NCBI GenBank assembly: GCA_043733485.1
Contig: JAYTGN010000064.1
Location: forward strand, 1 to 17,766
From: Urbifossiella sp043733485
GTDB lineage: Bacteria > Planctomycetota > Planctomycetia > Gemmatales > Gemmataceae
Direction: 5' to 3'
Length of the DNA: 17,766 nucleotides
Both the position numbers and the translations under genes were made by a program. Of the stretch, positions 1 through 6,453 are shown in pieces. Under the pieces are notes generated by a model that was given only the letters and a program-made list of their open reading frames with translations, had not been told where the DNA came from and made no database searches. The first letter of the stretch is position 1, and each line of letters opens with the position of its first letter.

Positions 1-109
1 GAGCGGTACGCGAAGCGGCCACGTCCACGAGGCCGTGCCGTGGGTGGCCACCGGCTCGGACGGAACGGAAAGTAAGGACACCTACGGGACTGCACCCGCC
101 CGAACGACC
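1..109. other. Unassigned left edge of window
   Basis: No gene could be assigned to this edge. One plus-strand frame is open from base 1 to a TAA at 73-75 and would give a very basic C-terminus, and the other two plus frames are also open for most of the stretch. It may hold the 3' end of a plus-strand gene convergent with the Uma2 gene, but 109 bases are too few to decide. Confidence 0.3.
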
Positions 110-712
110 TCACGACCCCGCGAACAACTTCGCCACGGGAACCGAGAAGCCCGGCAGAAGCGATGTTGAGAGCGAGTCGGCGCAGGTGAAGAGTTGGACA
201 TCGCGACCGGGCTGATACGCGGCAACGGTCTTGTCGTCGGTTTCGACAACCCAGACGAGTTGCACGCCCGCCGCGAAGTATTCCTCTTTCTTCGCCCGCA
301 CTTCGTTGCTGGTGTCGTTCTTACTGCGAACTTCGACCACGATCTCCGGGATCGTTTCGAGATACCCTTCCTTCGAACGCCTTACCGGGAGGGAAGAAGT
401 CAGGATGAATGCGGCATCGGCACCGACCACGCGATCCGGCTTGCGTCGCAGAACGATACCGACTTCTGCGCAGACCTCGCCGAGTCCGCGATCCTCCCCT
501 TCCGATCCCAAGTATTGAACGATTTTGGCCTGACGGCGGCCGTGAGTGTGTCCGGGTGGTGCCAAGACGACGAGCCTCCCATCGTCCAGTTCGTAACGCA
601 CATCCCCGGACGAAAAGGATGTCGGCAGTTCCGCGAGGTCCGCAGCCGTGAGAAGCCGCTCGCCTCGGACTGGGAGAAATGTCTTAGCTGGTGAGATGGT
701 TGCGATGCTCAT
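110..712 (-). CDS. Uma2 family (DUF820) restriction-endonuclease-fold protein
   Basis: This 200-aa protein has the usual Uma2 length and architecture. An N-terminal strand carries YELDDGRLVVL (about residues 40-50). The PD-(D/E)XK-like core has Asp99 (ADAAFI), Glu127 in PEIVVEVRS and Lys141/142 before EEYFAAGVQLVWVVE. Family members have a nuclease fold, are strongly expanded in planctomycetes and cyanobacteria, and mostly have unknown roles; a nuclease activity here is inference. The start ATG lies 9 bp after the gatA stop, with no clear Shine-Dalgarno, so expression as the last gene of the rpmB-gatC-gatA unit is likely. I see no partner antitoxin or methylase next to it. Confidence 0.88.
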   Translation of the reverse strand: MSIATISPAKTFLPVRGERLLTAADLAELPTSFSSGDVRYELDDGRLVVLAPPGHTHGRRQAKIVQYLGSEGEDRGLGEVCAEVGIVLRRKPDRVVGADAAFILTSSLPVRRSKEGYLETIPEIVVEVRSKNDTSNEVRAKKEEYFAAGVQLVWVVETDDKTVAAYQPGRDVQLFTCADSLSTSLLPGFSVPVAKLFAGS

Positions 713-721
713 GCTTTGATT

Positions 722-2176
722 CTACACCGAGGGTCGCTTCAAATGCCAGTCGGTGGCGGCTTCGAACGTGCGGGCGATGCGGAGCAACTTCTCTTCCTCG
801 AACGGCGGCGCGAGGAGTTGCAGGCCGATCGGCAGGTTCGACTTCGTGAAGCCGCACGGCAAGCTCAAGCCCGGCAGGCCCGCCAAATTGCAAGACACGG
901 TGTAGACGTCCGAAAGGTACATCGCCAGCGGATCGTCGGACTTCGCTCCAATTTTGAACGCGGCGGTGGGCGTGGTCGGGCCCATCACGACATCGCACTT
1001 CGCGAATGCGTCGTCGAAGTCCTGCTTCACGAGACGGCGAACCTTGAGTGCCTTCAGGTAGTAGGCGTCCTTGTAACCGCTGGAAAGGACGTAGGTGCCG
1101 ATCATGATGCGGCGCTGCACCTCTTGGCCGAAGCCTTCGCCCCGGGACTTGGAGTAGGTGCCGATGAGGTCGGCTTTCTGTTTGGTGCGGTGTCCATAGT
1201 GCATGCCGTCGAATCGGGCGAGGTTGCCAGACGCTTCGGCCGGCGCGACGATGTAATAGGCCGCGAGCGCCAGCGGGCTGTGCGGCAACGACACCTCGAC
1301 GAGCGTGGCACCGAGCTTCTCGTATTCTTTGAGGGCCGTTCGCACGGCACCTTCGACTTCGGCATCGAGCCCTTCTCCGAAGAACTCGCGGGGCACGCCG
1401 ATTCGCAAGTTGCGAACCGGTTCGTTCAGGGTTTCCGTGTACTCAGGCACGGGTCGGTTCACGCTGGTACTGTCGCGCGGGTCGTGGCCCGCGATGGCTT
1501 CCAAGAGCAAAGCCGCATCGGAAACGGTGCGTGCGAAGGGGCCGACCTGATCGAGCGACGACGCGAAGGCGATGAGGCCGTAGCGGCTGACGCGGCCATA
1601 GGTCGGCTTGAGGCCGACGATGCCGCAGAGCGCCGCGGGTTGGCGGATCGAACCGCCCGTATCGGTGCCGAGTGATAGGGGTGCTTCGCACCCGGCGACG
1701 GCCGCCGCACTGCCGCCGGACGAGCCGCCGGGAATGCACTCGGTGTTCCACGGGTTCCGCGTGACCTGATAGGCACTGTTCTCGGTGGAGGAGCCCATCG
1801 CGAACTCGTCCATGTTCGTTTTGCCGAGCAGGATCGCGTCTTCGGCAATGAGACGTTCCACGACGTGCGCGTTGTACGGCGGCACGAAGTTCTCGAGGAT
1901 CCGGCTGGCACAGGTCGTGCGAACGCCCTTGGTGCAGAGCACGTCCTTGATGGCGACGGGCACGCCCGCGAGTTTGCCGAGCGGTAGGCCAGCCCTTCGC
2001 TTCGCGTCGACGGCGTCGGCTTGCATGCGAACCGCGGCTTCATCGATGTGCAGGAAGGCCCGGAGCTTCGGTTCGCGCTGGCGGATGGAAGCGAGAAACG
2101 CATCGGCAATTTCGACGGCAGTTGCCTGCCCCGAAGCCTGGAGTGCAATCAGTTCGGAGGCAGTGAGGTCGATCAT
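722..2176 (-). CDS. gatA: Asp-tRNA(Asn)/Glu-tRNA(Gln) amidotransferase subunit A
   Basis: GatA is the glutaminase subunit of the GatCAB complex. It releases ammonia from glutamine, which is then used to convert misacylated Glu-tRNA(Gln) and/or Asp-tRNA(Asn) into the correct aminoacyl-tRNA in the cytoplasm. The 484-aa length is normal. The amidase-signature triad is visible: Lys77 (VAIKDVL), the cis-Ser at 152 in GGSSGGS, and the nucleophile Ser176 in TDTGGSIRQPA. The start is the ATG at 2174-2176; no strong Shine-Dalgarno precedes it. gatC lies directly upstream, across a 97-bp gap almost filled by a long palindrome. gatB is not in the window, so GatB must be encoded elsewhere. Confidence 0.97.
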   Translation of the reverse strand: MIDLTASELIALQASGQATAVEIADAFLASIRQREPKLRAFLHIDEAAVRMQADAVDAKRRAGLPLGKLAGVPVAIKDVLCTKGVRTTCASRILENFVPPYNAHVVERLIAEDAILLGKTNMDEFAMGSSTENSAYQVTRNPWNTECIPGGSSGGSAAAVAGCEAPLSLGTDTGGSIRQPAALCGIVGLKPTYGRVSRYGLIAFASSLDQVGPFARTVSDAALLLEAIAGHDPRDSTSVNRPVPEYTETLNEPVRNLRIGVPREFFGEGLDAEVEGAVRTALKEYEKLGATLVEVSLPHSPLALAAYYIVAPAEASGNLARFDGMHYGHRTKQKADLIGTYSKSRGEGFGQEVQRRIMIGTYVLSSGYKDAYYLKALKVRRLVKQDFDDAFAKCDVVMGPTTPTAAFKIGAKSDDPLAMYLSDVYTVSCNLAGLPGLSLPCGFTKSNLPIGLQLLAPPFEEEKLLRIARTFEAATDWHLKRPSV

Positions 2177-2188
2177 GGTGGAATCCGG

Positions 2189-2266
2189 ATACCGTTTAGC
2201 CGCGACCCGGAGTCCGCGAAGGGGAGCGCTCCGCTCCGCAGACTCCGCGTCGCGGCTAATCGGTAT
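2189..2266. repeat. 78-bp imperfect palindrome (REP-like) between gatC and gatA
   Basis: The outer arms 2189-2214 and 2241-2266 are 26 bp each and pair with two mismatches. The centre (2223-2232) is the perfect 10-bp palindrome GGAGCGCTCC. Both share the same axis at about 2227.5, so the whole stretch is one long near-palindrome. In RNA it would form a strong hairpin inside the rpmB-gatC-gatA-uma2 transcript, where it could act as an RNA-stability or processing element. A dispersed repeat family is suspected from its form but cannot be shown from one copy. Confidence 0.8.
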
Positions 2267-2272
2267 GTTGCA

Positions 2273-2569
2273 TCAACTGTCGGTATTGAACACGGCGGGG
2301 ACGCCGAAGTAGTCGCCGATGCGGTTGGGTGCGTTGGCGAGTGCGTCGTCCACCGAAAGGGACGGCGTGGGCACGTCGTCGCGGAAGGCGTTCGCAATGG
2401 GCAGCGGGTGCGCCAGCGGTTCGATACCTTCGGTGTTCAGCTGTTGGAGTTGATCGACGTAATCGAGAATGGCGGAAAGTTGCGGCTGAAGGCGAGCGAG
2501 GTCGGCGTCGGCTAGTTCAAGCCGGGCCAACTTCGCCACCTTGCGAACGTCGTCGAGGGTCAGCGACAT
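2273..2569 (-). CDS. gatC: Asp/Glu-tRNA amidotransferase subunit C
   Basis: GatC is the small linker subunit that wraps between GatA and GatB and stabilises the complex. The 98-aa product shows the family pattern: an N-terminal helical pair (VRKVAKLARLEL), a second helix around ILDYVDQL (residues 35-42), then the extended segment with GIEPLAHPLP and FRDDVP (residues about 48-66) that contacts GatA. Its ATG follows the rpmB stop by 2 bp, which implies translational coupling to the ribosomal protein gene. The downstream partner gatA is on the same strand. Confidence 0.95.
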   Translation of the reverse strand: MSLTLDDVRKVAKLARLELADADLARLQPQLSAILDYVDQLQQLNTEGIEPLAHPLPIANAFRDDVPTPSLSVDDALANAPNRIGDYFGVPAVFNTDS

Positions 2570-2571
2570 GG

Positions 2572-2832
2572 CTACACTTGAACGCTAGCGAACGGCAGCT
2601 TCTTGATCGGGCGCTGAATCTTGCCGCTGCGGATGCACTGAACGCAGACGCGCGAGCGAACGATTTCGCCGTCCTTCTGCACCTTGATCCGCTGGAGGTT
2701 CGGCTTGAAGCGGCGCTTGGTGGTGCCGGTGATCTTCTTGCCGACGCCGCCGAGGTACTTGGCCTTACCGCGGTAGGTCTTCATGTTGCCGACAACGGGC
2801 TTCTTCCCGCACACTGCGCACTGCATACCCAT
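2572..2832 (-). CDS. rpmB: 50S ribosomal protein L28 (zinc-binding form)
   Basis: This 86-aa product is bacterial L28, a large-subunit ribosomal protein. The sequence has Cys5-x2-Cys8 at the N-terminus and Cys63-x2-Cys66 near the C-terminus, so it is the zinc-ribbon (C+) form. The diagnostic segments YRGKAKYLGGVGKK and RRFKPNLQRIKV are present. The chosen ATG at 2830-2832 has a GAGG Shine-Dalgarno about 9 bp upstream on the minus strand; an alternative start two codons later is possible. It heads a unit with gatC (2-bp gap) and gatA. Pairing a zinc-form L28 with gatCA puts two translation functions under one promoter. Confidence 0.96.
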   Translation of the reverse strand: MGMQCAVCGKKPVVGNMKTYRGKAKYLGGVGKKITGTTKRRFKPNLQRIKVQKDGEIVRSRVCVQCIRSGKIQRPIKKLPFASVQV

Positions 2833-2862
2833 GGCAAAACCTCACTCAAAATCGGAACTCGT

Positions 2863-2890
2863 GTTATAGCGGATGGGGCGTCAGAGGCAA
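2863..2890 (-). promoter_or_regulatory. Candidate promoter of rpmB-gatC-gatA-uma2
   Basis: On the minus strand a TTGCCT -35-like box (2885-2890) is followed after 16 bp by TATAAC (2863-2868), a good sigma-70 -10 match. Transcription would begin around 2856, about 24 nt before the L28 start codon, leaving room for the GAGG ribosome site. This is pattern recognition only. Confidence 0.45.
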
Positions 2891-2921
2891 GCACGTTTCT
2901 CGGGAACTCGCGATCCCAACC

Positions 2922-2943
2922 CCCTCTCCTCGCTCGGAGAGGG
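2922..2943. repeat. Short inverted repeat CCCTCTCC/GGAGAGGG
   Basis: Perfect 8-bp arms at 2922-2929 and 2936-2943 enclose a 6-base loop. It lies between the divergent rpmB and Rieske genes. It resembles dispersed CT-rich REP elements of GC-rich bacteria, but only one copy is in the window. It overlaps the upstream GTG that could otherwise be taken as a start of the Rieske gene, which argues for the later ATG. Confidence 0.6.
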
Positions 2944-2963
2944 TGGTACAATATGCGAACGAG

Positions 2964-3314
2964 ATGATTCATGCGATTGGAGGGCTCGGCGTGGGCCAGC
3001 GCGTTGCACTCGGATTAGCGAACGAATTTCCCGAGGGCGGGAGCGTCGTCGTCACCGTGAATCAGAAGGACGTGGCCGTGTTCAGGTCGAACGGCCAGTT
3101 CTTCGCGATCGACGACCTTTGCCCGCACATGGGAGCCTCGCTCTCCGGCGGTTTCGTCGAAGACGGCGTGGTGACGTGCCCGTGGCACTTCTGGCGGTTT
3201 CGCCTTGCCGATGGCGCGTGGGCCGACAACCCGAAGATCAAGACGGGCTGCTACGCGGTTCATTTAGTCGGCGAGCAGGTCGAACTCGAACTGCCCGATG
3301 CGAAGACTTGTTGA
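2964..3314 (+). CDS. Rieske [2Fe-2S] ferredoxin-like protein (NirD type)
   Basis: This is a small soluble electron-transfer protein of 116 aa from the chosen ATG. The Rieske cluster ligands are clear: Cys53-Pro-His55 and Cys72-Pro-Trp-His75, 16 residues apart, in CPHMGASLSGG...CPWHFWRF. The flanking pattern (FFAIDDLCPHMGASLSGGF, then a final strand VHLVGEQVELEL) matches stand-alone NirD/ferredoxin-type members. A GTG at 2943 would add seven residues but falls in an inverted repeat, so ATG 2964 is preferred; an even later start near the EFPEGGSVVV segment is possible. No reductase or oxygenase partner is adjacent, so its electron partner is unknown. Confidence 0.9.
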   Translation: MIHAIGGLGVGQRVALGLANEFPEGGSVVVTVNQKDVAVFRSNGQFFAIDDLCPHMGASLSGGFVEDGVVTCPWHFWRFRLADGAWADNPKIKTGCYAVHLVGEQVELELPDAKTC

Positions 3315-3322
3315 TAACGTGA

Positions 3323-3376
3323 GAGCCGGAAGCGTAAGCGACGGGCCTCCTCATCCGTCGCTTACGCTTCCGGCTC
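3323..3376. repeat. Perfect 22-bp inverted repeat; possible bidirectional terminator
   Basis: Arms 3323-3344 and 3355-3376 are exact reverse complements with a 10-base loop. It lies between the convergent Rieske and kinase genes and could stop transcription from both sides, although no U-tract is visible. The right arm also encodes the last codons of the kinase (EPEA and stop at 3362), so the gene end has been built from the repeat. GAGCCGGAAGCG-type repeats are familiar from planctomycete genomes (recollection, not searched). Confidence 0.85.
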
Positions 3377-4312
3377 GTTCACCATTTTCAGCGCCATGAC
3401 GATGGCCCCGAGCGCGGGCTCCTCGACGGGTTGGACGCAGCCGGGGTGAACGCCGAAGCCGCGGAGCGCTTCCACGAACAACCTGCGGTAGAACTCGCTT
3501 CTCACGATCAGCCCGCCGGCCACGGCCACCGGTAGCCCCAATCGCGGAAGCCCATTCGCATCCACCGCCGTCACGGCCGTTCGGGCCAGTTCCGTCACTT
3601 GATGCACGACCAGCTTGTGTGCCACCTCATCGCCCACCTCGGCCGCTTCCACCACCAGCGGCGCGAGCCCGGCAATCGTCGCCCGATCCCAGACGCCGCG
3701 ATAGACGGCGGGAATGAAATCGCGCGGGTCGCAGGTGTCGAGCTTCGCCAGGAACACGTCGAGCAGTTTCGTTTTGGGCCCGGCATTGTCGGCGGCGCGG
3801 CACGCGGCGCGGAGGCCCTGGAGGCCGAGCTGCCAGGCGCTTCCTTCGTCGCCGAGGAGGTAGCCCCAGCCGCCGGCGCGGCCATCCTTCCCGTTGCGAT
3901 TCAATGTGAAGGCAATCGAGCCGGTGCCCGCGATGACGGCGAGCCCCCAGCCTTCCGGCGTGCCTGCGGCGAAGAGCAACGTCGCGTCGTTGGCGACCGC
4001 GATCTTCTCGGCGAGCGAAACGGAATCGGCCCACTGGCGAATGATGCCCAACCCTTCGGTGAGATCGACGCCAGCGAGGCCGAGGCACGCCGCCGCGACT
4101 TGACTTCGGGCGAGTTTCGCATCTTGAAACGCCGCAGCGATCGCAACATCGAGTTCCCGCAACGCGGCTTCGACGCCGACGGCTTGGATGTTGGACGGGC
4201 CGCTGGTGCCGCGACCGATCACGGCTCCCGTACCCGACTCGGCGAGGAACGCGACCGTGTGCGTACCCCCGCCGTCGATACCGAGTACCAAGGGCCGAAG
4301 CAGGGCTGACAT
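3362..4312 (-). CDS. BadF/BadG/BcrA/BcrD ATPase-family kinase (N-acetylglucosamine kinase-like)
   Basis: The 316-aa protein has an ASKHA actin-like fold. It shows the N-terminal phosphate loop DGGGTHT (residues 13-19), the catalytic-type Asp109 in VANDA, the second phosphate motif AGTGSIA (128-134), the GlcNAc-kinase-like GGWGYLLGDEGSAW (147-160) and the adenosine-binding VAVAGGLI. The likely activity is ATP-dependent phosphorylation of an amino sugar such as GlcNAc, possibly in cell-wall sugar salvage; the substrate is inferred from the family. The ATG is kept although no Shine-Dalgarno is obvious. It lies 39 bp after the truncated AhpD-like gene. Its final codons come from an inverted repeat. 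Confidence 0.85.
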   Translation of the reverse strand: MSALLRPLVLGIDGGGTHTVAFLAESGTGAVIGRGTSGPSNIQAVGVEAALRELDVAIAAAFQDAKLARSQVAAACLGLAGVDLTEGLGIIRQWADSVSLAEKIAVANDATLLFAAGTPEGWGLAVIAGTGSIAFTLNRNGKDGRAGGWGYLLGDEGSAWQLGLQGLRAACRAADNAGPKTKLLDVFLAKLDTCDPRDFIPAVYRGVWDRATIAGLAPLVVEAAEVGDEVAHKLVVHQVTELARTAVTAVDANGLPRLGLPVAVAGGLIVRSEFYRRLFVEALRGFGVHPGCVQPVEEPALGAIVMALKMVNEPEA

Positions 4313-4351
4313 GAAGAATGAGTCTCCGGATCCTGTCCTACCGCAGTCGCG

Positions 4352-4624
4352 TCAACCCGTAGAGATCGAAAACGGGATCTTGGCCGCAAGGACCGCGCCG
4401 AGTGGGTTCTCGACGCCGTGGAGGTAGTCGAGTTCGAGCATCCGCGCCGTGGTCTTGGGCAGCGGACCCGCCAGCATCCGCGCCCACGCCGGCAGCGCGG
4501 GATTCTTCTTCGACTTCGCAGGAAGCTTCGCCCACGCCTCGTCGTCGGGAGTAGTCGGCGACTTCGCATGCGCGACCAGCACCAGCCCGAGGCAAGTTCC
4601 ACACGAGCGGAAGTGGTTGCTCAC
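4352..4624 (-). pseudogene. Truncated carboxymuconolactone decarboxylase/AhpD-like protein (N-terminal remnant)
   Basis: A GTG start at 4622-4624 overlaps the TGA of the redoxin gene (GTGA), with GAGG about 10 bp upstream, so translation would be coupled. The 90-aa product begins with a short hydrophobic stretch (CLGLVLVAHA), then DDEAWAKLPAKSKKNPALPAWARMLAGPLPKTT and MLELDYLHGVENPLGAVLAAKI. This resembles the segment that precedes the catalytic helices in the second domain of the neighbouring double AhpD-like protein (NWVKALAVFPKAS...LKAAIAW). Reading then ends in KIPFSISTG, so the helices that would carry the CxxC-x2-H motif are missing. I read it as a 3'-truncated paralogue. It could also be a functional short protein. 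Confidence 0.6.
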
Positions 4625-5862
4625 TTTTGCAATTCCTCTTCGAGCAGGGTCATGAGCAGGGCCTGTTCGAGTTCTCCAGCGCGGAAGCCGAACGGGCCGC
4701 GACCGCTCTTGTACGCCACCTTGCCCTTCGAGTCGATCACGTACATCCGGCCCGGCATGCCGCTGTACATGTTCCCCGCGAGGTCCTCGATCTCGTCCAC
4801 GAGAACGGGCATCGCCGGCTTCAACTTCGTGCAGAACTGTCCGGCCACCTTGGTGCGCTCGCCGAGGGTCGTGGGTTGTTTCACCGAGACGCCGAACCGT
4901 TCGTTTTGCTCCATCTTCCAGCCATCGCTCGGGTGAGCTTCGCGAACGTAGACCATCAGGAACTCGGCGTTCATTTTGTACCGGCGGTGGATCGCTTCGA
5001 TGTCCGGGTAGAGGGCACGGAAGGGTCCGCACGTGAAGTTGCCGAGGATGAGGACGACGGGTTTCTTGCCGATCAGCGAGGCGAGTTTGACTTTCTCGCT
5101 GCCATCGACGGTGCCGAGGGTGAAGCTGGGAGCCTTGTCGCCGACGTGCGGTCCGTCGGCGAGCGAACCGACTTCGCTTCCGAAGAAACCGCGGAGTAGC
5201 ACGGGAACGGAAGGGCCGTCGCCGGGGGAGAAGCCGGCAGGTCCGCGCGGGATCATCGCGTTGCGGAGATCCTCGGCCGTGAAGTGGTCCTTGCCGCCCG
5301 AGACTCGCTTGAAGAAGCCGTCGAGTTCTTCGCGCGAAAGTTCGCCGTCCGTGTTGCCGTCCATGCGGCGGAACAGGCGTGTGATCATGGAGGCTTGCAT
5401 CACGTAGGGGTTGCGTTCGGACCAGTCGAGGTCGCTGGCCGTGATGCGGCCATCGCCATCGCGATCGAGTTGGTCGAAGAGCGCGACCGGCCCCTTGAAC
5501 TCTTTCTTCGTGATGGCAGTGGCTTTCTCATCGAGCCCGGATTGCTCGGCGAGCCAGGCGAAGGAATAGCGCGATTCGGCGGGGCCGAACCAGCCGTTCG
5601 AGCCGTCCGCCTTCATGCCGCGGAGGATGGCGATGAACATCTTCACGGCTTCGGGCTGCTTGCCCGGGTATTCTTTCTCCAGCCACTTGGCGGCCTTCTC
5701 GGCCTCCTTTGAATCGGACATCTTGTCGATGTCGAACCCGGGCGGAAGTTTCGGCATGCCGACGAGAGCGACCTTGGGTCGCGGCGCGATTGGCTCGTCC
5801 GCGAAGGCCTGAGCCAGCGCGAAAGACGACAGCGCGACGACGGCAATCGAGAGACTTCGCAT
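4621..5862 (-). CDS. Secreted EF-hand protein with deiodinase-like redoxin domain
   Basis: The 413-aa product starts at the ATG 5860-5862, preceded by GGAG; an in-frame ATG 75 codons earlier lacks protein-like sequence. Residues 1-21 form a signal peptide ending AQAFA. Two EF-hand loops follow: Asp133-x-Asp135-x-Asp137-Gly (DRDGDGRITASD) and Asp168-x-Asn170-x-Asp172-Gly (DGNTDGELSREE), predicting calcium binding. The C-terminal part (about 240-413) is a thioredoxin-fold domain with LGNFTCGPFRALYP and VYVREAHPSDGW, the signature of iodothyronine-deiodinase-like redoxins. Cys278 (codon TGC) occupies the selenocysteine position. It probably acts as a thiol redox enzyme outside the cytoplasm; iodothyronine is not a likely substrate. 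It lies between two AhpD-like genes. Confidence 0.85.
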   Translation of the reverse strand: MRSLSIAVVALSSFALAQAFADEPIAPRPKVALVGMPKLPPGFDIDKMSDSKEAEKAAKWLEKEYPGKQPEAVKMFIAILRGMKADGSNGWFGPAESRYSFAWLAEQSGLDEKATAITKKEFKGPVALFDQLDRDGDGRITASDLDWSERNPYVMQASMITRLFRRMDGNTDGELSREELDGFFKRVSGGKDHFTAEDLRNAMIPRGPAGFSPGDGPSVPVLLRGFFGSEVGSLADGPHVGDKAPSFTLGTVDGSEKVKLASLIGKKPVVLILGNFTCGPFRALYPDIEAIHRRYKMNAEFLMVYVREAHPSDGWKMEQNERFGVSVKQPTTLGERTKVAGQFCTKLKPAMPVLVDEIEDLAGNMYSGMPGRMYVIDSKGKVAYKSGRGPFGFRAGELEQALLMTLLEEELQK

Positions 5863-5890
5863 TTGCTTCTCCAAGGGTGCTGCTTTCGAA

Positions 5891-6442
5891 TTATGCTTCG
5901 CGCCATCGGCTCCCGTAGCCTTTCGTGGCGATGCGGGCTCCACTGGCAGCGTAGAACGCGGGGTCCTTTGAGGCGAACGTACCGAGCCCATCGACGTAGC
6001 GGTTGAACATGCAGAACATCGCCGCGATGAGAACGGTGTCGTGAATCGCGCGATCGTCGGCACCGGCGGCGCGAGCCTGGGCCACATCGTCGGCCGTCAC
6101 GGTTCGGCCGTCGCGGCGCACCTTCCCAGCAATGGCGAGGAGCGCTCGCATCTTGTCGTCGATGGCCGCCGCCTCGAGATCGCAGAGTACGGCGTCCATG
6201 AGTGGGGCTTGCGCCCCGAGCAGTTCGCGAGCCGCCGCCGCGTGCGAATTCGTACAGAAGTAGCACTCGTTCCCCGAGGAAACGAAGGTCGCGATCATCT
6301 CGCGTTCGGCCTTGGACAGCGACGACGATTCGCCGCACATCACGGCGTTGCACAGCGCGTTCAACGGCTTCTCGGATTCCCGATAGGCCACCATGAGCCC
6401 GGCAATGCCGAACTCACCTTCGGGAAGCGGGATGTGAGCCAC
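5891..6442 (-). CDS. Carboxymuconolactone decarboxylase / AhpD-like peroxidase-related protein
   Basis: This single-domain AhpD-fold protein has 183 aa from the chosen start. I prefer the GTG at 6440-6442, which has the strong Shine-Dalgarno GAAGGAG 4-5 bp upstream and sits 11 bp after the preceding stop; an upstream ATG would overlap the previous gene. The redox centre Cys60-x2-Cys63-x3-His67 (ECYFCTNSH) with Glu48 before it (KAEREMIATFVSSGNEC) matches peroxidase-related AhpD enzymes, which use a thiol relay to reduce peroxides or their partners. No export signal is seen, so it is probably cytoplasmic, unlike its two secreted neighbours. Partner and substrate are unknown. Confidence 0.85.
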   Translation of the reverse strand: MAHIPLPEGEFGIAGLMVAYRESEKPLNALCNAVMCGESSSLSKAEREMIATFVSSGNECYFCTNSHAAAARELLGAQAPLMDAVLCDLEAAAIDDKMRALLAIAGKVRRDGRTVTADDVAQARAAGADDRAIHDTVLIAAMFCMFNRYVDGLGTFASKDPAFYAASGARIATKGYGSRWREA

Positions 6443-6453
6443 GGCAATCTCCT

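Noticed and set aside
716..1675. Long plus-strand open frame opposite gatA
   Set aside because: It is fully antisense to a well-supported gatA, shows no domain pattern, and long antisense frames are expected in GC-rich codon-biased genes.
2943..2963. GTG start of the Rieske gene
   Set aside because: It lies within an inverted repeat and adds seven residues with no family support; ATG 2964 fits better.
5863..6087. N-terminal extension of the EF-hand redoxin
   Set aside because: The extra 75 residues are Arg/Ser/Pro-rich, overlap the preceding AhpD-like gene in another frame, and would bury the clear signal peptide beginning at 5862.
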